64,000 nt of DNA from NCBI GenBank assembly GCA_030583665.1, contig CP129469.1:2161043-2225042 (forward strand), in the 5' to 3' direction. Of the stretch, positions 36,495 to 44,859 are shown piece by piece. Source of the DNA: Candidatus Jettenia sp. AMX2. GTDB lineage: Bacteria > Planctomycetota > Brocadiia > Brocadiales > Brocadiaceae. Position 1 is the first letter of the stretch. Each line of letters opens with the position of its first letter. The notes beneath the pieces were generated by a model. It saw only the letters and a program-made list of their open reading frames with translations. It ran no database searches and was not told the DNA's origin. Both the position numbers and the translations under genes were made by a program.

Positions 36495-37514
36495 ATGACC
36501 TTCTCAAACCCATGGCTGTTTCTTTTGTTGATTCCTTTTGTTCTTTTCTATTTTTTGTGGAAAGAAAAAAAGTTTATCGGATATTCAAGCCTTTACTTTC
36601 TTTGTGAGCCAGGAGGCCGGAACGGGATTATACCCCAACTTTTTAAACCAGTACTTTTCGGGTCTGTATTTTTTTTGATCGTAGCCATAGCACATCCCCA
36701 GACAAAATATTATGAAGAAAAAACAATCGTGAAGGGAAGGGAAATTGCCCTCGCAATAGATACCTCATTCAGCATGACAGGAGCAGCTATTGAAACCATC
36801 AAGGAAATTGTCAGGGATTTTATAAAAAGAAGACCACACGACTTGATTAGTATTACTATCTTTGGTACTGATGCAGCCCTTATTGTTATGCCTACCATGG
36901 AAACCCAGTTACTTGAAAAATCCCTGGAACGGGTACAAGCATCACAGGTCGGTTATCAAACATCGATAGGCGAGGGGCTTTTTACTGCAATCGCATCAAT
37001 CTTTGAAAAAGATATGGAGAAGAAATTTACTGTTAAAGAACTCAGAAAAGGTATTAATAAAGAATACCTTGATGATTATGCCATTTCTTTTGTTAAAGAG
37101 ATGGAAAAAAAGGATGCAATTAAAAATAAACTGGTTATTCTTTTTACTGATGGAATATATAATATTGGCATCTCACCCACCAGGCCGTTACGCTTGTTAA
37201 AGAGAATGGGGATAAAGGCATATGTAGTAGCTGTCACGGCATCAGATGTTACCGGTGTTGATCCAGAAGTTGCAGCAGAACACATCGAGGAATTAAAAGA
37301 AGCTATCGAATCAACGGGAGGCAAGTATTATTTTGCAGAGAATTTTGATGAAGTTGCCAGGTTTTATCATGAGATTGATAAGATTGAAAAAAATAAGATC
37401 CTTGTTGAGAGTGTCACAAAAAAAAGGGACCTTTTTCTTTATCCAACAGTCATTAGCCTGTCTTTGCTTTTAATCTCTATTTTTATTGAAAATATTTGGA
37501 TACGAATTCCATAA
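36495..37514 (+). CDS. batA: VWA-domain membrane protein (BatA-like)
   Basis: Membrane helices stand near residues 8-24 and 45-65 and at the C-terminus (LFLYPTVISLSLLLISIF). Between them is a von Willebrand A domain with MIDAS residues in AIDTSFSMTG (DxSxS) and LFTDGIYN. A charged insert of about 50 residues rich in Lys and Glu precedes the TDG motif. The protein should present its VWA face to the periplasm or to the cytoplasmic MoxR, depending on topology. The frame is open from TTG 36483, but ATG 36495 (MTFSNPWLFLLL) fits BatA proteins best. The TPR gene follows 82 bases downstream. Confidence 0.9.
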   Translation: MTFSNPWLFLLLIPFVLFYFLWKEKKFIGYSSLYFLCEPGGRNGIIPQLFKPVLFGSVFFLIVAIAHPQTKYYEEKTIVKGREIALAIDTSFSMTGAAIETIKEIVRDFIKRRPHDLISITIFGTDAALIVMPTMETQLLEKSLERVQASQVGYQTSIGEGLFTAIASIFEKDMEKKFTVKELRKGINKEYLDDYAISFVKEMEKKDAIKNKLVILFTDGIYNIGISPTRPLRLLKRMGIKAYVVAVTASDVTGVDPEVAAEHIEELKEAIESTGGKYYFAENFDEVARFYHEIDKIEKNKILVESVTKKRDLFLYPTVISLSLLLISIFIENIWIRIP

Positions 37515-37596
37515 ACTTTGTATGCGGACGAAAATCTGCGGCTGACAAACCTGAAATTAATTTGTAAGCTTTCTGTAAGCTCGTGCGGGAGGAGTT

Positions 37597-38181
37597 ATGT
37601 CTAAAAAAAATCTTATAACATTATTTCTTTTTATCCTGGCTTGTTTCCTGATAGTATTCGGGTATTCATACCATAAGAAATATCTTACCATAAAAAGTTT
37701 AGAAGAAAAGATTGCCATGGGAAGATACCAGGAAGCATTGCTTGCTGTCCAACAACTCCAGGATTCGCTTCCATTTAAAACCATGCACATAGCAGGAAAG
37801 GAAGATCCGCTGATTTCCTATAACAAAGGAGTGTTATATTCCCTTCTGGATGACAGGAAAAAAGCAAGTGCAGAATATCGGAAGGCAATGGAGGCAGATA
37901 ATCCGGTAATAAAGGCAAGGGCGATTTACAACAATGCCAATCTTCTTGCAACTGATATGGATTTTTCCACTGCAGCCCTACAGTATGCAGAGGTATTAAA
38001 GATAGATGCCAACGATTTTCAGGCAAAGAAAAACCTGGAGAGGATGCGATTGGGAGAACAACAGTTCAACACCATGTTTAGCCCGGAACAACAAGAACGT
38101 GAAGACAGAATCGAGGCCCTGAAACTCCTCCCCTGGGGTACAAAGTATAAATACAGCGGTGAACAAAAAATCCGCTGGTGA
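37597..38181 (+). CDS. TPR protein with N-terminal membrane anchor (BatC-like)
   Basis: One membrane helix (about residues 6-24, ITLFLFILACFLIVFGYS) is followed by tetratricopeptide-like repeats: YNKGVLYSLLDDRKKASAEYRKAM and YNNANLLATDMDFSTAALQYAEVL (positions 69-92 and 108-131), then a third, weaker unit. At 194 residues it is shorter than many BatC/BatE proteins. It probably offers a scaffold between the two VWA proteins. GGGAGGAG directly before ATG 37597 is a strong ribosome site. The gene is followed by a 26-base palindrome and then the second VWA gene. Confidence 0.8.
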   Translation: MSKKNLITLFLFILACFLIVFGYSYHKKYLTIKSLEEKIAMGRYQEALLAVQQLQDSLPFKTMHIAGKEDPLISYNKGVLYSLLDDRKKASAEYRKAMEADNPVIKARAIYNNANLLATDMDFSTAALQYAEVLKIDANDFQAKKNLERMRLGEQQFNTMFSPEQQEREDRIEALKLLPWGTKYKYSGEQKIRW

Positions 38182-38197
38182 TAATTATATAACAAAA

Positions 38198-38223
38198 TTG
38201 AGCCGTAAAATTTTGCGGCTCAA
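38198..38223. promoter_or_regulatory. 26-base palindrome between the TPR and second VWA genes
   Basis: TTGAGCCG-TAAAATTTTG-CGGCTCAA is self-complementary over its full 26 bases, with one T-G pair. No T-run follows, so it is not an evident terminator. It may be an operator or an mRNA processing hairpin. Confidence 0.5.
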
Positions 38224-38250
38224 CGAAAGATTGTGGGTTGCAAATACACC

Positions 38251-39261
38251 ATGTTATTTTTTTATTACGAACAATACAAGATCATCGTTTACACCCTGTC
38301 GGGACTGATTTTCATCCTGTACCTGGTTCTTCACCTGAGGAAGAATGCCTGGCTTAAGGCCTTTGGCCAAAGGTCGCTCATAAACAGATTTAGCAGGATA
38401 CCCGGTATCCATCGAAACCTTTTAAAAGGAATGAGTATCAGCGCCGCCTTTTGTGCCATGAGCCTTGTAATCCTGCAGCCCAAATGGCAAACAACGCAGG
38501 ATTATTACGAAAAGGAAGGCCTGGAAATTGTATTTGTTCTTGACGTCTCGGTCAGTATGCTTGCGGAAGATGTGAAACCTAACCGGTTACAGCGTGCAAA
38601 AATGGAAATAACGAATCTTGTTCGTGAATTAGAGGAAGACCGCGTGGGTTTAGTCGTCTTTGCTGCACGTGCATTTTCACTTTTACCTTATCCCACAAAG
38701 GATTACGAGCGGGTTTTCCTCCGTATACTGAACATGGTAAACGAAAGTTACGTAAGATTTGTCCCTTACGGAACCAATATCGGCAATGCCCTAATCTTGG
38801 CTATGAATTCGTACAGCAAAGAGAATGCAAAGAAAGTTATGATATTTCTTACGGACGGTGAAGAACAAATTATCACACGAAGCCAGGTTGCAGAGGCTGT
38901 AAAACTGCTGTTGGAGAGAAAAGATATCGCTATTTATATCATTGGCATCGGGGATCCCCTGAAAGCATCGCCAATACCTAAAAAAGATAAAGACGGGAAT
39001 GTAATCGGTTACGAAGTCACAGAAGATGAAGAAATTATCACTACAAAACCTGACCCGAAATTCCTGGCAGAAATAGCACAAATGGTAGGCGGTACCTACC
39101 AGCACGATGCAACGGGTAATGAACTGAAACATATCTTCAGGCAGGTCATTGAACAGAACAGAAACATCGCCGGCATTCACAAAAAAAATATCATGAAAGA
39201 TATTTCACTGTATTTTCTGGGTGGAGCGCTCGCACTCCTGACGATCTATTTTCTCCTCTGA
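38251..39261 (+). CDS. batB: VWA-domain membrane protein (BatB-like)
   Basis: Two helices near residues 9-27 and 58-76 and a third at the C-terminus (ISLYFLGGALALLTIYFLL) flank a VWA domain. MIDAS residues are in VLDVSVSMLAEDV (DxSxS), the Thr in YGTNIGNAL and LTDGEEQ. GIGDPLKASPIPKKDKDGN contains a small charged loop common in BatB. ATG 38251 is preferred to GTG 38233, although neither has a good ribosome site. The stop is only 9 bases before nrfH, closer than the gaps between most genes inside the Bat part, so this gene and nrfHA almost surely share an mRNA. Confidence 0.9.
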   Translation: MLFFYYEQYKIIVYTLSGLIFILYLVLHLRKNAWLKAFGQRSLINRFSRIPGIHRNLLKGMSISAAFCAMSLVILQPKWQTTQDYYEKEGLEIVFVLDVSVSMLAEDVKPNRLQRAKMEITNLVRELEEDRVGLVVFAARAFSLLPYPTKDYERVFLRILNMVNESYVRFVPYGTNIGNALILAMNSYSKENAKKVMIFLTDGEEQIITRSQVAEAVKLLLERKDIAIYIIGIGDPLKASPIPKKDKDGNVIGYEVTEDEEIITTKPDPKFLAEIAQMVGGTYQHDATGNELKHIFRQVIEQNRNIAGIHKKNIMKDISLYFLGGALALLTIYFLL

Positions 39262-39270
39262 AAAATCAGC

Positions 39271-39738
39271 ATGAAACCACAAAAAACCCTGAATATCACG
39301 GCCATTATTCTGTATAGCAGCTTCGGTGTCTTTATTGGCCTGAGTTCCTACACATTTTATTATGCGCAAGGGTCATCCTATCTTTCAAACGATCCCGCTG
39401 CCTGTGTCAATTGTCATATTATGCGCGAACAGTACGATGGCTGGCAAAAAGCCAGTCATCATGCAGTTGCGACATGCAATGATTGCCATATACCGCATGA
39501 ACCGGTATTAAAATATGTAACAAAGCTAAAAAACGGTTTCTTACATTCAAAAAGTTTTACCTTCCAGGATTTTCATGAACCGGTGCGCATTCACCCTGGC
39601 AACCGCACTATCCTGCAGAAAAACTGTCTTTTTTGCCATGGAGAATTTGTAAGCCAGATTGCTACCCTTCCCGGAAATGATCAGAAAATGCTCAATTGTA
39701 TCCACTGCCACAGAACGGTTGGTCACGGCCCGGGATAA
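39271..39738 (+). CDS. nrfH: Tetrahaem membrane cytochrome NrfH (NapC/NirT family)
   Basis: One membrane helix (about residues 9-28) anchors a small periplasmic part with four haem c motifs: CVNCH (45-49), CNDCH (68-72), CLFCH (118-122) and CIHCH (142-146). The first reads CxxCHxM, with Met51 placed as the unusual axial ligand known in NrfH. The 155-residue length is typical. NrfH takes electrons from menaquinol and passes them to NrfA, whose gene follows 41 bases downstream. It begins 9 bases after a VWA (BatB-like) gene. Confidence 0.95.
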   Translation: MKPQKTLNITAIILYSSFGVFIGLSSYTFYYAQGSSYLSNDPAACVNCHIMREQYDGWQKASHHAVATCNDCHIPHEPVLKYVTKLKNGFLHSKSFTFQDFHEPVRIHPGNRTILQKNCLFCHGEFVSQIATLPGNDQKMLNCIHCHRTVGHGPG

Positions 39739-39779
39739 TCTATGGTTCATACTGATTTAAGGAAAGATTAGGAGGAACA

Positions 39780-41207
39780 ATGGAAAACGGAAACCAGAGA
39801 AACCGGAAAGTTATTTACCTTCTCCTTGTTGCCGTAGTTACAACCGCAACGGTAGGGGTTGTATTGCTTCTTGAAAATATTAGCCGGCGGAAAAGAGAGG
39901 CGCAAGAACGTGTATTTCGTGTTGTGGAAATAACCGAATACACAATCGATCCGGCTATCTGGGGGAAAAATTTCCCGCGACAATATGATGGATATCTCCG
40001 GACAGTCGATATTGAACGGACCAGGCATGGCGGAAGTGAAGCCTTTGATAAGCTGGAAGAAACGCCTGTCTGGCGTACCATCTTTAAAGGATATGCCTTC
40101 AGTGTGGATTATCGCGAGGAAAGAGGCCATGCCTACATGCTGTCGGATCAGGATATAACAGAACGTATCAAAATAGTTCAGCAACCGGGAGCGTGCCTGC
40201 ACTGCCACTCATCTGTTCTTCCTGCCTATCTGGAGGCAGCAAAAAATGCCGGTATGACTGAAGATGATGCCCGCCGGCAGGAACAGATCATGAAAGGCTT
40301 TGAAATCGTTTGTGCCATGCCCTATCAGGAAGCCCGCAGGATGGTTTCCCACCCTGTATCCTGCGTAGATTGTCATGATCCGGAAACGATACAAATACGG
40401 GTAACCCGCCCCGGCTTTCTCAACGCAATTCAGGCACTGGCCAAATCTGATTACCCGCTACCACACTTACCGAGCATTGAGCGATGGCGTAAAAACGGAC
40501 GAAAAGGAGAGTATGACGTTAATACCATGGCAACACGGCAGGAAATGCGGTCATTCGCCTGCGGCCAGTGCCACGTGGAATACTATTTTCAAGGTGAAGG
40601 CAAACTTCTGGTTTATCCGTGGCAGAAGGGACTGGGGATGGAAGAGATTGAAAACTATTATAACGAAACATCCTTTCGTGATTGGATTCACGAAGACACC
40701 GGTGCACCAGTACTAAAAGCACAACATCCTGAATTTGAGATGTGGAGTCAGGGAATTCATGCACGCAGCGGTGTTGCATGTGCAGACTGCCATATGCCTT
40801 ATAAGCGCGAAGGTGCAATCAAAATCAGCGATCACCATGTACGGAGTCCGCTGCTGAACATAGCCAATGCATGTCAAACATGTCATCACTATAGCGAAAA
40901 GGAACTTAAGGAACGTGCAGAAACGATTCAGAACCGTACCAAAGCATTAATGAACCGTGCAGAAGAAGCAGTCATCGGCCTTATTCTGGATTTGCAAAAG
41001 GCAAGGGAGTTTGGCATTCCTGACGGACAACTGAAAACAGCGCAGGATCTGCACCGGAAAGCACAATGGCGGCTGGATTTCGTTGCAGCAGAAAATTCAA
41101 TGGGTTTCCATGCCCCGCAGGAAGCTGCACGTATTCTTGGAGAGGCGATTGACTATGCACGGCAAGGCCAAATCGAGGTAACGAAACTGCCGGTTACTGC
41201 ACAATGA
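39780..41207 (+). CDS. nrfA: Pentahaem cytochrome c nitrite reductase NrfA with CxxCH at haem 1
   Basis: Five haem c motifs are read: CLHCH (139-143), CVDCH, CGQCH, CADCH and CQTCH. Sequence around them matches NrfA: QCHVEYYF (calcium and catalytic Tyr region), KAQHPEFEMW with the active-site His, and HHVRSPL. The enzyme reduces nitrite to ammonium with six electrons. In classical NrfA the catalytic haem 1 is held by CxxCK, with Lys as axial ligand; here the fifth residue is His143. NrfA with CxxCH is known from some lineages, so this is a variant and not a loss. A membrane helix at about 13-30 serves as signal or anchor. AGGAGGAACA precedes the start. In an anammox cell it could make ammonium from nitrite. 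Confidence 0.95.
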   Translation: MENGNQRNRKVIYLLLVAVVTTATVGVVLLLENISRRKREAQERVFRVVEITEYTIDPAIWGKNFPRQYDGYLRTVDIERTRHGGSEAFDKLEETPVWRTIFKGYAFSVDYREERGHAYMLSDQDITERIKIVQQPGACLHCHSSVLPAYLEAAKNAGMTEDDARRQEQIMKGFEIVCAMPYQEARRMVSHPVSCVDCHDPETIQIRVTRPGFLNAIQALAKSDYPLPHLPSIERWRKNGRKGEYDVNTMATRQEMRSFACGQCHVEYYFQGEGKLLVYPWQKGLGMEEIENYYNETSFRDWIHEDTGAPVLKAQHPEFEMWSQGIHARSGVACADCHMPYKREGAIKISDHHVRSPLLNIANACQTCHHYSEKELKERAETIQNRTKALMNRAEEAVIGLILDLQKAREFGIPDGQLKTAQDLHRKAQWRLDFVAAENSMGFHAPQEAARILGEAIDYARQGQIEVTKLPVTAQ

Positions 41208-41253
41208 AGTGCATTACTTACAAAATTTCAGAAACAACCAAACGTTTTGCATA

Positions 41254-41895
41254 TCATATGCTACGGTATGTTTTATCCGGTGACCTGCACCATTTTTCCA
41301 CAACACATATCCTGCAGAGTGGTTTCCTTGCAATGCAGGTACGGCGACCATGCGTTCCAAGCACATGACATGCCTTTGTCCACTTCCCGTGAGGTATAAT
41401 GCTGCATAACTCCTGCTCAACCTTATCAGGATCGTTGGATTTTGCCAATTCCAGTCGCAGGGCAACACGAAAAACATGTGTATCCACAGCAATGGCCTGT
41501 TGTCCAAATACATTCCCTAATAATACGTTAGCCGTCTTCCTCCCTACCCCTGGCAGGACGAGAAGATCCTCCATCGTATCGGGAACCTTTCCACCGAATC
41601 GCCCTGCTAACAGAGCACAACAAGCGATAATATTCTTTGCCTTATTTTTGTAGAAACCGGTAGAACGAATCTCCTGCTCAAAGACATCCTGTTTTGCATG
41701 TGCATATTCCTGCACCGTCCTGTATTTCTGAAATAATTTTTCTGTCACCTTGTTAACCCGCTCATCAGTACATTGTGCAGAAAGTATGGTAGCAACAAGT
41801 AATTCCAAAGGGTTCCGGTAAGTGAGATATATCCTTGCATCGGGATATGCCTTTTCAAGGAGTGACAGTATCTTTTTTACACGTTCTTCTGACAT
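41254..41895 (-). CDS. nth: Endonuclease III
   Basis: The 213 residues hold the helix-hairpin-helix LPGVGRKTANVLL with catalytic Lys in GRK, the catalytic Asp in VDTHVFRV, and the C-terminal [4Fe-4S] motif CIARKPLCRICVVEKWC (CX6CX2CX5C). LSAQCTDERVN is the usual base-recognition block. The enzyme removes oxidised pyrimidines and nicks the DNA. The gene ends 46 bases from the convergent nrfA stop, and argS lies upstream with a 25-base gap, which suggests one transcript. Confidence 0.97.
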   Translation of the reverse strand: MSEERVKKILSLLEKAYPDARIYLTYRNPLELLVATILSAQCTDERVNKVTEKLFQKYRTVQEYAHAKQDVFEQEIRSTGFYKNKAKNIIACCALLAGRFGGKVPDTMEDLLVLPGVGRKTANVLLGNVFGQQAIAVDTHVFRVALRLELAKSNDPDKVEQELCSIIPHGKWTKACHVLGTHGRRTCIARKPLCRICVVEKWCRSPDKTYRSI

Positions 41896-41920
41896 GGCAC
41901 AGTTTTTATGTGTATGATAT

Positions 41921-43618
41921 TTACATTCGTTCAGGATGGTGCATCCCGAGAATACAAAGACAGTTTCTTATTACTTGCCTGGTAGAATCTGTCAGCAATA
42001 TCCTCGCCTTTGTCAGTTCTTCATTATCGGATAAAACACGGTGGGTATTATAAAACCGGTTAAGACTGCCACAAACATCAACAAGATAACCGGAAATCAG
42101 GAAAGGTTCATAAAACGCCGCAGCCTTCAGAATAACGGAGGGAAATTGTGACAAATTCCTTATAAGGGCAAATGTCTCGTCCTCCTTCAACAGTTCATAG
42201 TCTATCTCTGTTGCTACAGGTTTGTCATATTTTCTCAGGATACTGCAAAGACGGGCATGGGTATACTGTACATAAGGACCCGTTTCTCCTTCAAAATTCA
42301 GGACTGCCTCCCAGTCAAAAATCACATCCTTGTTACGTCTGGTACTTAAATCGGCAAAGATAACAGCACCGATGCCTACCTCTTTCGCTACGGTATCTTT
42401 ATTTTCCAGGGACGGATTTTTTTCTCCTATGATTTTTTTCACACGCTCCACAGCTTCATGTAACAAGTCTTCCAGCAAAACAACCCTGCCTTTACGGGTA
42501 GACATTTTGCCATCTTTAAACTTCATGAGGCCGAAATCCGCATGCACACAACGGTTTGTCCATTCATATCCCATCAATTCCAGAACCTTAAAGACTTGTT
42601 TAAAATGTAACTTTTGCTCGGAGCCGACAACGTAAACCATTTTATCAAACTGATACCTTTTCATACGATATTCAGCAGCAGCAATATCACGGGTGGCATA
42701 AAGAGTAGTATCATCTTTTTTACGCAAAAGGCACGGCGGCATGTTGTAAGGTTCCAGATCAACAATTAATGCGTCTTCACTCATCGTCGCCAGCCCCTTT
42801 TCCTTAATCCTCCTTATCGTGTCCTCCACCATCGTATTATAAAAACTCTCGCCAATACATGCATCAAAATGTATCCCCAGCATATCGTAAATCTTCTGGA
42901 ATTCTTTTAAACTAATGTCCTTGAATCGTTGCCACAACCCTTTTGCTTCGGGGTCATTGGCTTCCAGTCTTTTAAACCAATCTCTTGCCTCGTCTTCCAA
43001 AGCAGGGTTCTTTTCTGTTTCCTGATGAAATCTTACATAAAGATTATTCAGGTCAGTAACCGTATAAGATTTGCCGGCATTTTCATCTCCCCATCGTTTA
43101 TAAGCAACAATCAGTTGTCCGAACTGTGTTCCCCAGTCACCAAGGTGATTAATCCCGACACAATTATACCCCAGGGTTTTATAGATTTGGCAAATTGCAC
43201 TTCCGATCAATGCAGAACGGAGATGATGGACAGCAAGATGTTTGGCAATGTTGGGTGAGGAATAATCAACAACTACCGTTTTCCCCCTGCCTGTATCAGC
43301 ACGGCCATAAGCATCCCCCTCTTCGTGGATTCGTTTCATTACTAACATTGCGAATATTGCTTTATCCACAAAGAAATTTACGTAAGAACCAACGGCCCGT
43401 ATCTCTGTAATCGGGCTTACAGGATGTATAGTCACGGCTAACTCTTCAGCAACCGTGTTTGGCGGTTTTTGCAGTATTTTTGAGAGGGAGTAACAGGGAA
43501 ATGCGTAATCACCCATTTTGGAGGAAGGGGGTATTTCGATAAGTTTTTCTAACTCATCTTCCTGAAGGTTTGTATTGTCTTTTAATAAAGATAAAATACT
43601 TTTTATAAAATAATCCAT
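41921..43618 (-). CDS. argS: Arginyl-tRNA synthetase
   Basis: An N-terminal Arg-specific additional domain (residues 1-85) is followed by the class I core: YSSPNIAKHLAVHHLRSALIG (residues 117-137) and KMSTRKGRVVLLEDLL (KMSK-like, as usual for ArgS). The C-terminal DALR anticodon domain has GPYVQYTHARLCSIL. The HIGH motif, which reads H(I/V)GH in most ArgS enzymes, is AVHH here. The length of 565 residues is normal. It charges tRNA-Arg. It precedes nth on the same strand. Confidence 0.97.
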   Translation of the reverse strand: MDYFIKSILSLLKDNTNLQEDELEKLIEIPPSSKMGDYAFPCYSLSKILQKPPNTVAEELAVTIHPVSPITEIRAVGSYVNFFVDKAIFAMLVMKRIHEEGDAYGRADTGRGKTVVVDYSSPNIAKHLAVHHLRSALIGSAICQIYKTLGYNCVGINHLGDWGTQFGQLIVAYKRWGDENAGKSYTVTDLNNLYVRFHQETEKNPALEDEARDWFKRLEANDPEAKGLWQRFKDISLKEFQKIYDMLGIHFDACIGESFYNTMVEDTIRRIKEKGLATMSEDALIVDLEPYNMPPCLLRKKDDTTLYATRDIAAAEYRMKRYQFDKMVYVVGSEQKLHFKQVFKVLELMGYEWTNRCVHADFGLMKFKDGKMSTRKGRVVLLEDLLHEAVERVKKIIGEKNPSLENKDTVAKEVGIGAVIFADLSTRRNKDVIFDWEAVLNFEGETGPYVQYTHARLCSILRKYDKPVATEIDYELLKEDETFALIRNLSQFPSVILKAAAFYEPFLISGYLVDVCGSLNRFYNTHRVLSDNEELTKARILLTDSTRQVIRNCLCILGMHHPERM

Positions 43619-43761
43619 AATATCGTAGAATTAATTATCATGTCAGGTTATCTTTTAACAAAGAAAGACTTCGTACCTCCAAATTTCCCCTTACCAAAGG
43701 AGAATTTTAGGGGGTTCTCGTAAAACCGATTTAATACAATGAAAATTCCTATACAATCAGG

Positions 43762-44739
43762 TTATATTAAACCCATCTGCCTTCTCACCTCTTCCATAGT
43801 AACTTCTGCGATTTTCTTACATTTTTTTGCACCGGCATTCAGAATGTCTGACAGATAATCCGGGTCCTTAATAAGTTGCTCATATCTAAGACGGATAGGG
43901 ATAAGTTCCTTAATCATGTTCTCCGATAAAATCTTTTTACATTCAATACAACCAATTTCTGCACTACGGCATACGACATTAATATACTCTATTTGCTCCC
44001 TTTGGGAAAAATATTTATGCAGGGTAAATAAATTACAAATATCCGGGTTGCCGGTGTCCGTGCGTCTCTTTCTGTTTTCATCAGTTACTGCTGTTGACAG
44101 TTTCTTCCATATGGATTCAGGGTTTTCTACAAGTGATATATAATTTCCAAGACTTTTGCTCATCTTCGCCTTGCCGTCGAGTCCCATTATCCGCGGGGCT
44201 TCGGAAAGGATTTCCTTCGGTTCCGGGAAAATCTCTCCGTATCGCATATTGAATTTTCTCGTAATCTCCCTTGCAAGTTCAATATGCTGGACCTGATCTT
44301 CACCTATCGGCACTGCAACACTTTTATAAAGCAATATATCAGCAGCCTGCAGGACAGGATAATTAAACAATCCTGCGTTAATATTTTCTGCATGCTGCCT
44401 TGCCTTATCTTTAAACTGGGTCATACGTTCCAGATGACCAATTGGGGTTACGGTATTTAATATCCATGCAAGCTCGGTATGTTCCGGTACGTAGGATTGT
44501 ACAAAAACAGAGCATCGGTCCGGATCCAAACCTGCCGCAATATTGACAGCCGCCGCATTGAGGATTCTTTTTTGCATATCCTTTGTATTGTATTCAACGG
44601 TTATCGCATGATAATCCACAATACAAAAAATACAATCATACTGGTCAATGAGCCTTACCCAATTTCTGATAGCCCCTAAATAATTACCAATATGCACATC
44701 ACCGCTGGGCTGAATACCGCTAAATAAACGCTTTCTCAT
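43762..44739 (-). CDS. trpS: Tryptophanyl-tRNA synthetase
   Basis: The 325-residue class I enzyme shows SGIQPSGDVHIGNYLGAI at the start (HIGN form of HIGH), the tryptophan pocket region AADILLYK, GEDQVQHIELAREI and GKAKMSKSLGN (KMSKS). It charges tRNA-Trp. The length and motifs are standard. A 143-base gap without a recognised feature separates it from argS downstream on this strand. Confidence 0.97.
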   Translation of the reverse strand: MRKRLFSGIQPSGDVHIGNYLGAIRNWVRLIDQYDCIFCIVDYHAITVEYNTKDMQKRILNAAAVNIAAGLDPDRCSVFVQSYVPEHTELAWILNTVTPIGHLERMTQFKDKARQHAENINAGLFNYPVLQAADILLYKSVAVPIGEDQVQHIELAREITRKFNMRYGEIFPEPKEILSEAPRIMGLDGKAKMSKSLGNYISLVENPESIWKKLSTAVTDENRKRRTDTGNPDICNLFTLHKYFSQREQIEYINVVCRSAEIGCIECKKILSENMIKELIPIRLRYEQLIKDPDYLSDILNAGAKKCKKIAEVTMEEVRRQMGLI

Positions 44740-44859
44740 GAAACTATCCTTATTTATTCCTCACAGAATTCACAGGTTTTTCTTCGTGAACCTTGTTTGC
44801 TTCGTAGTTAAAAACCTTTGGTTGTGGCTACTCCACGCTGTAAAATCTTTGGTTTCACT

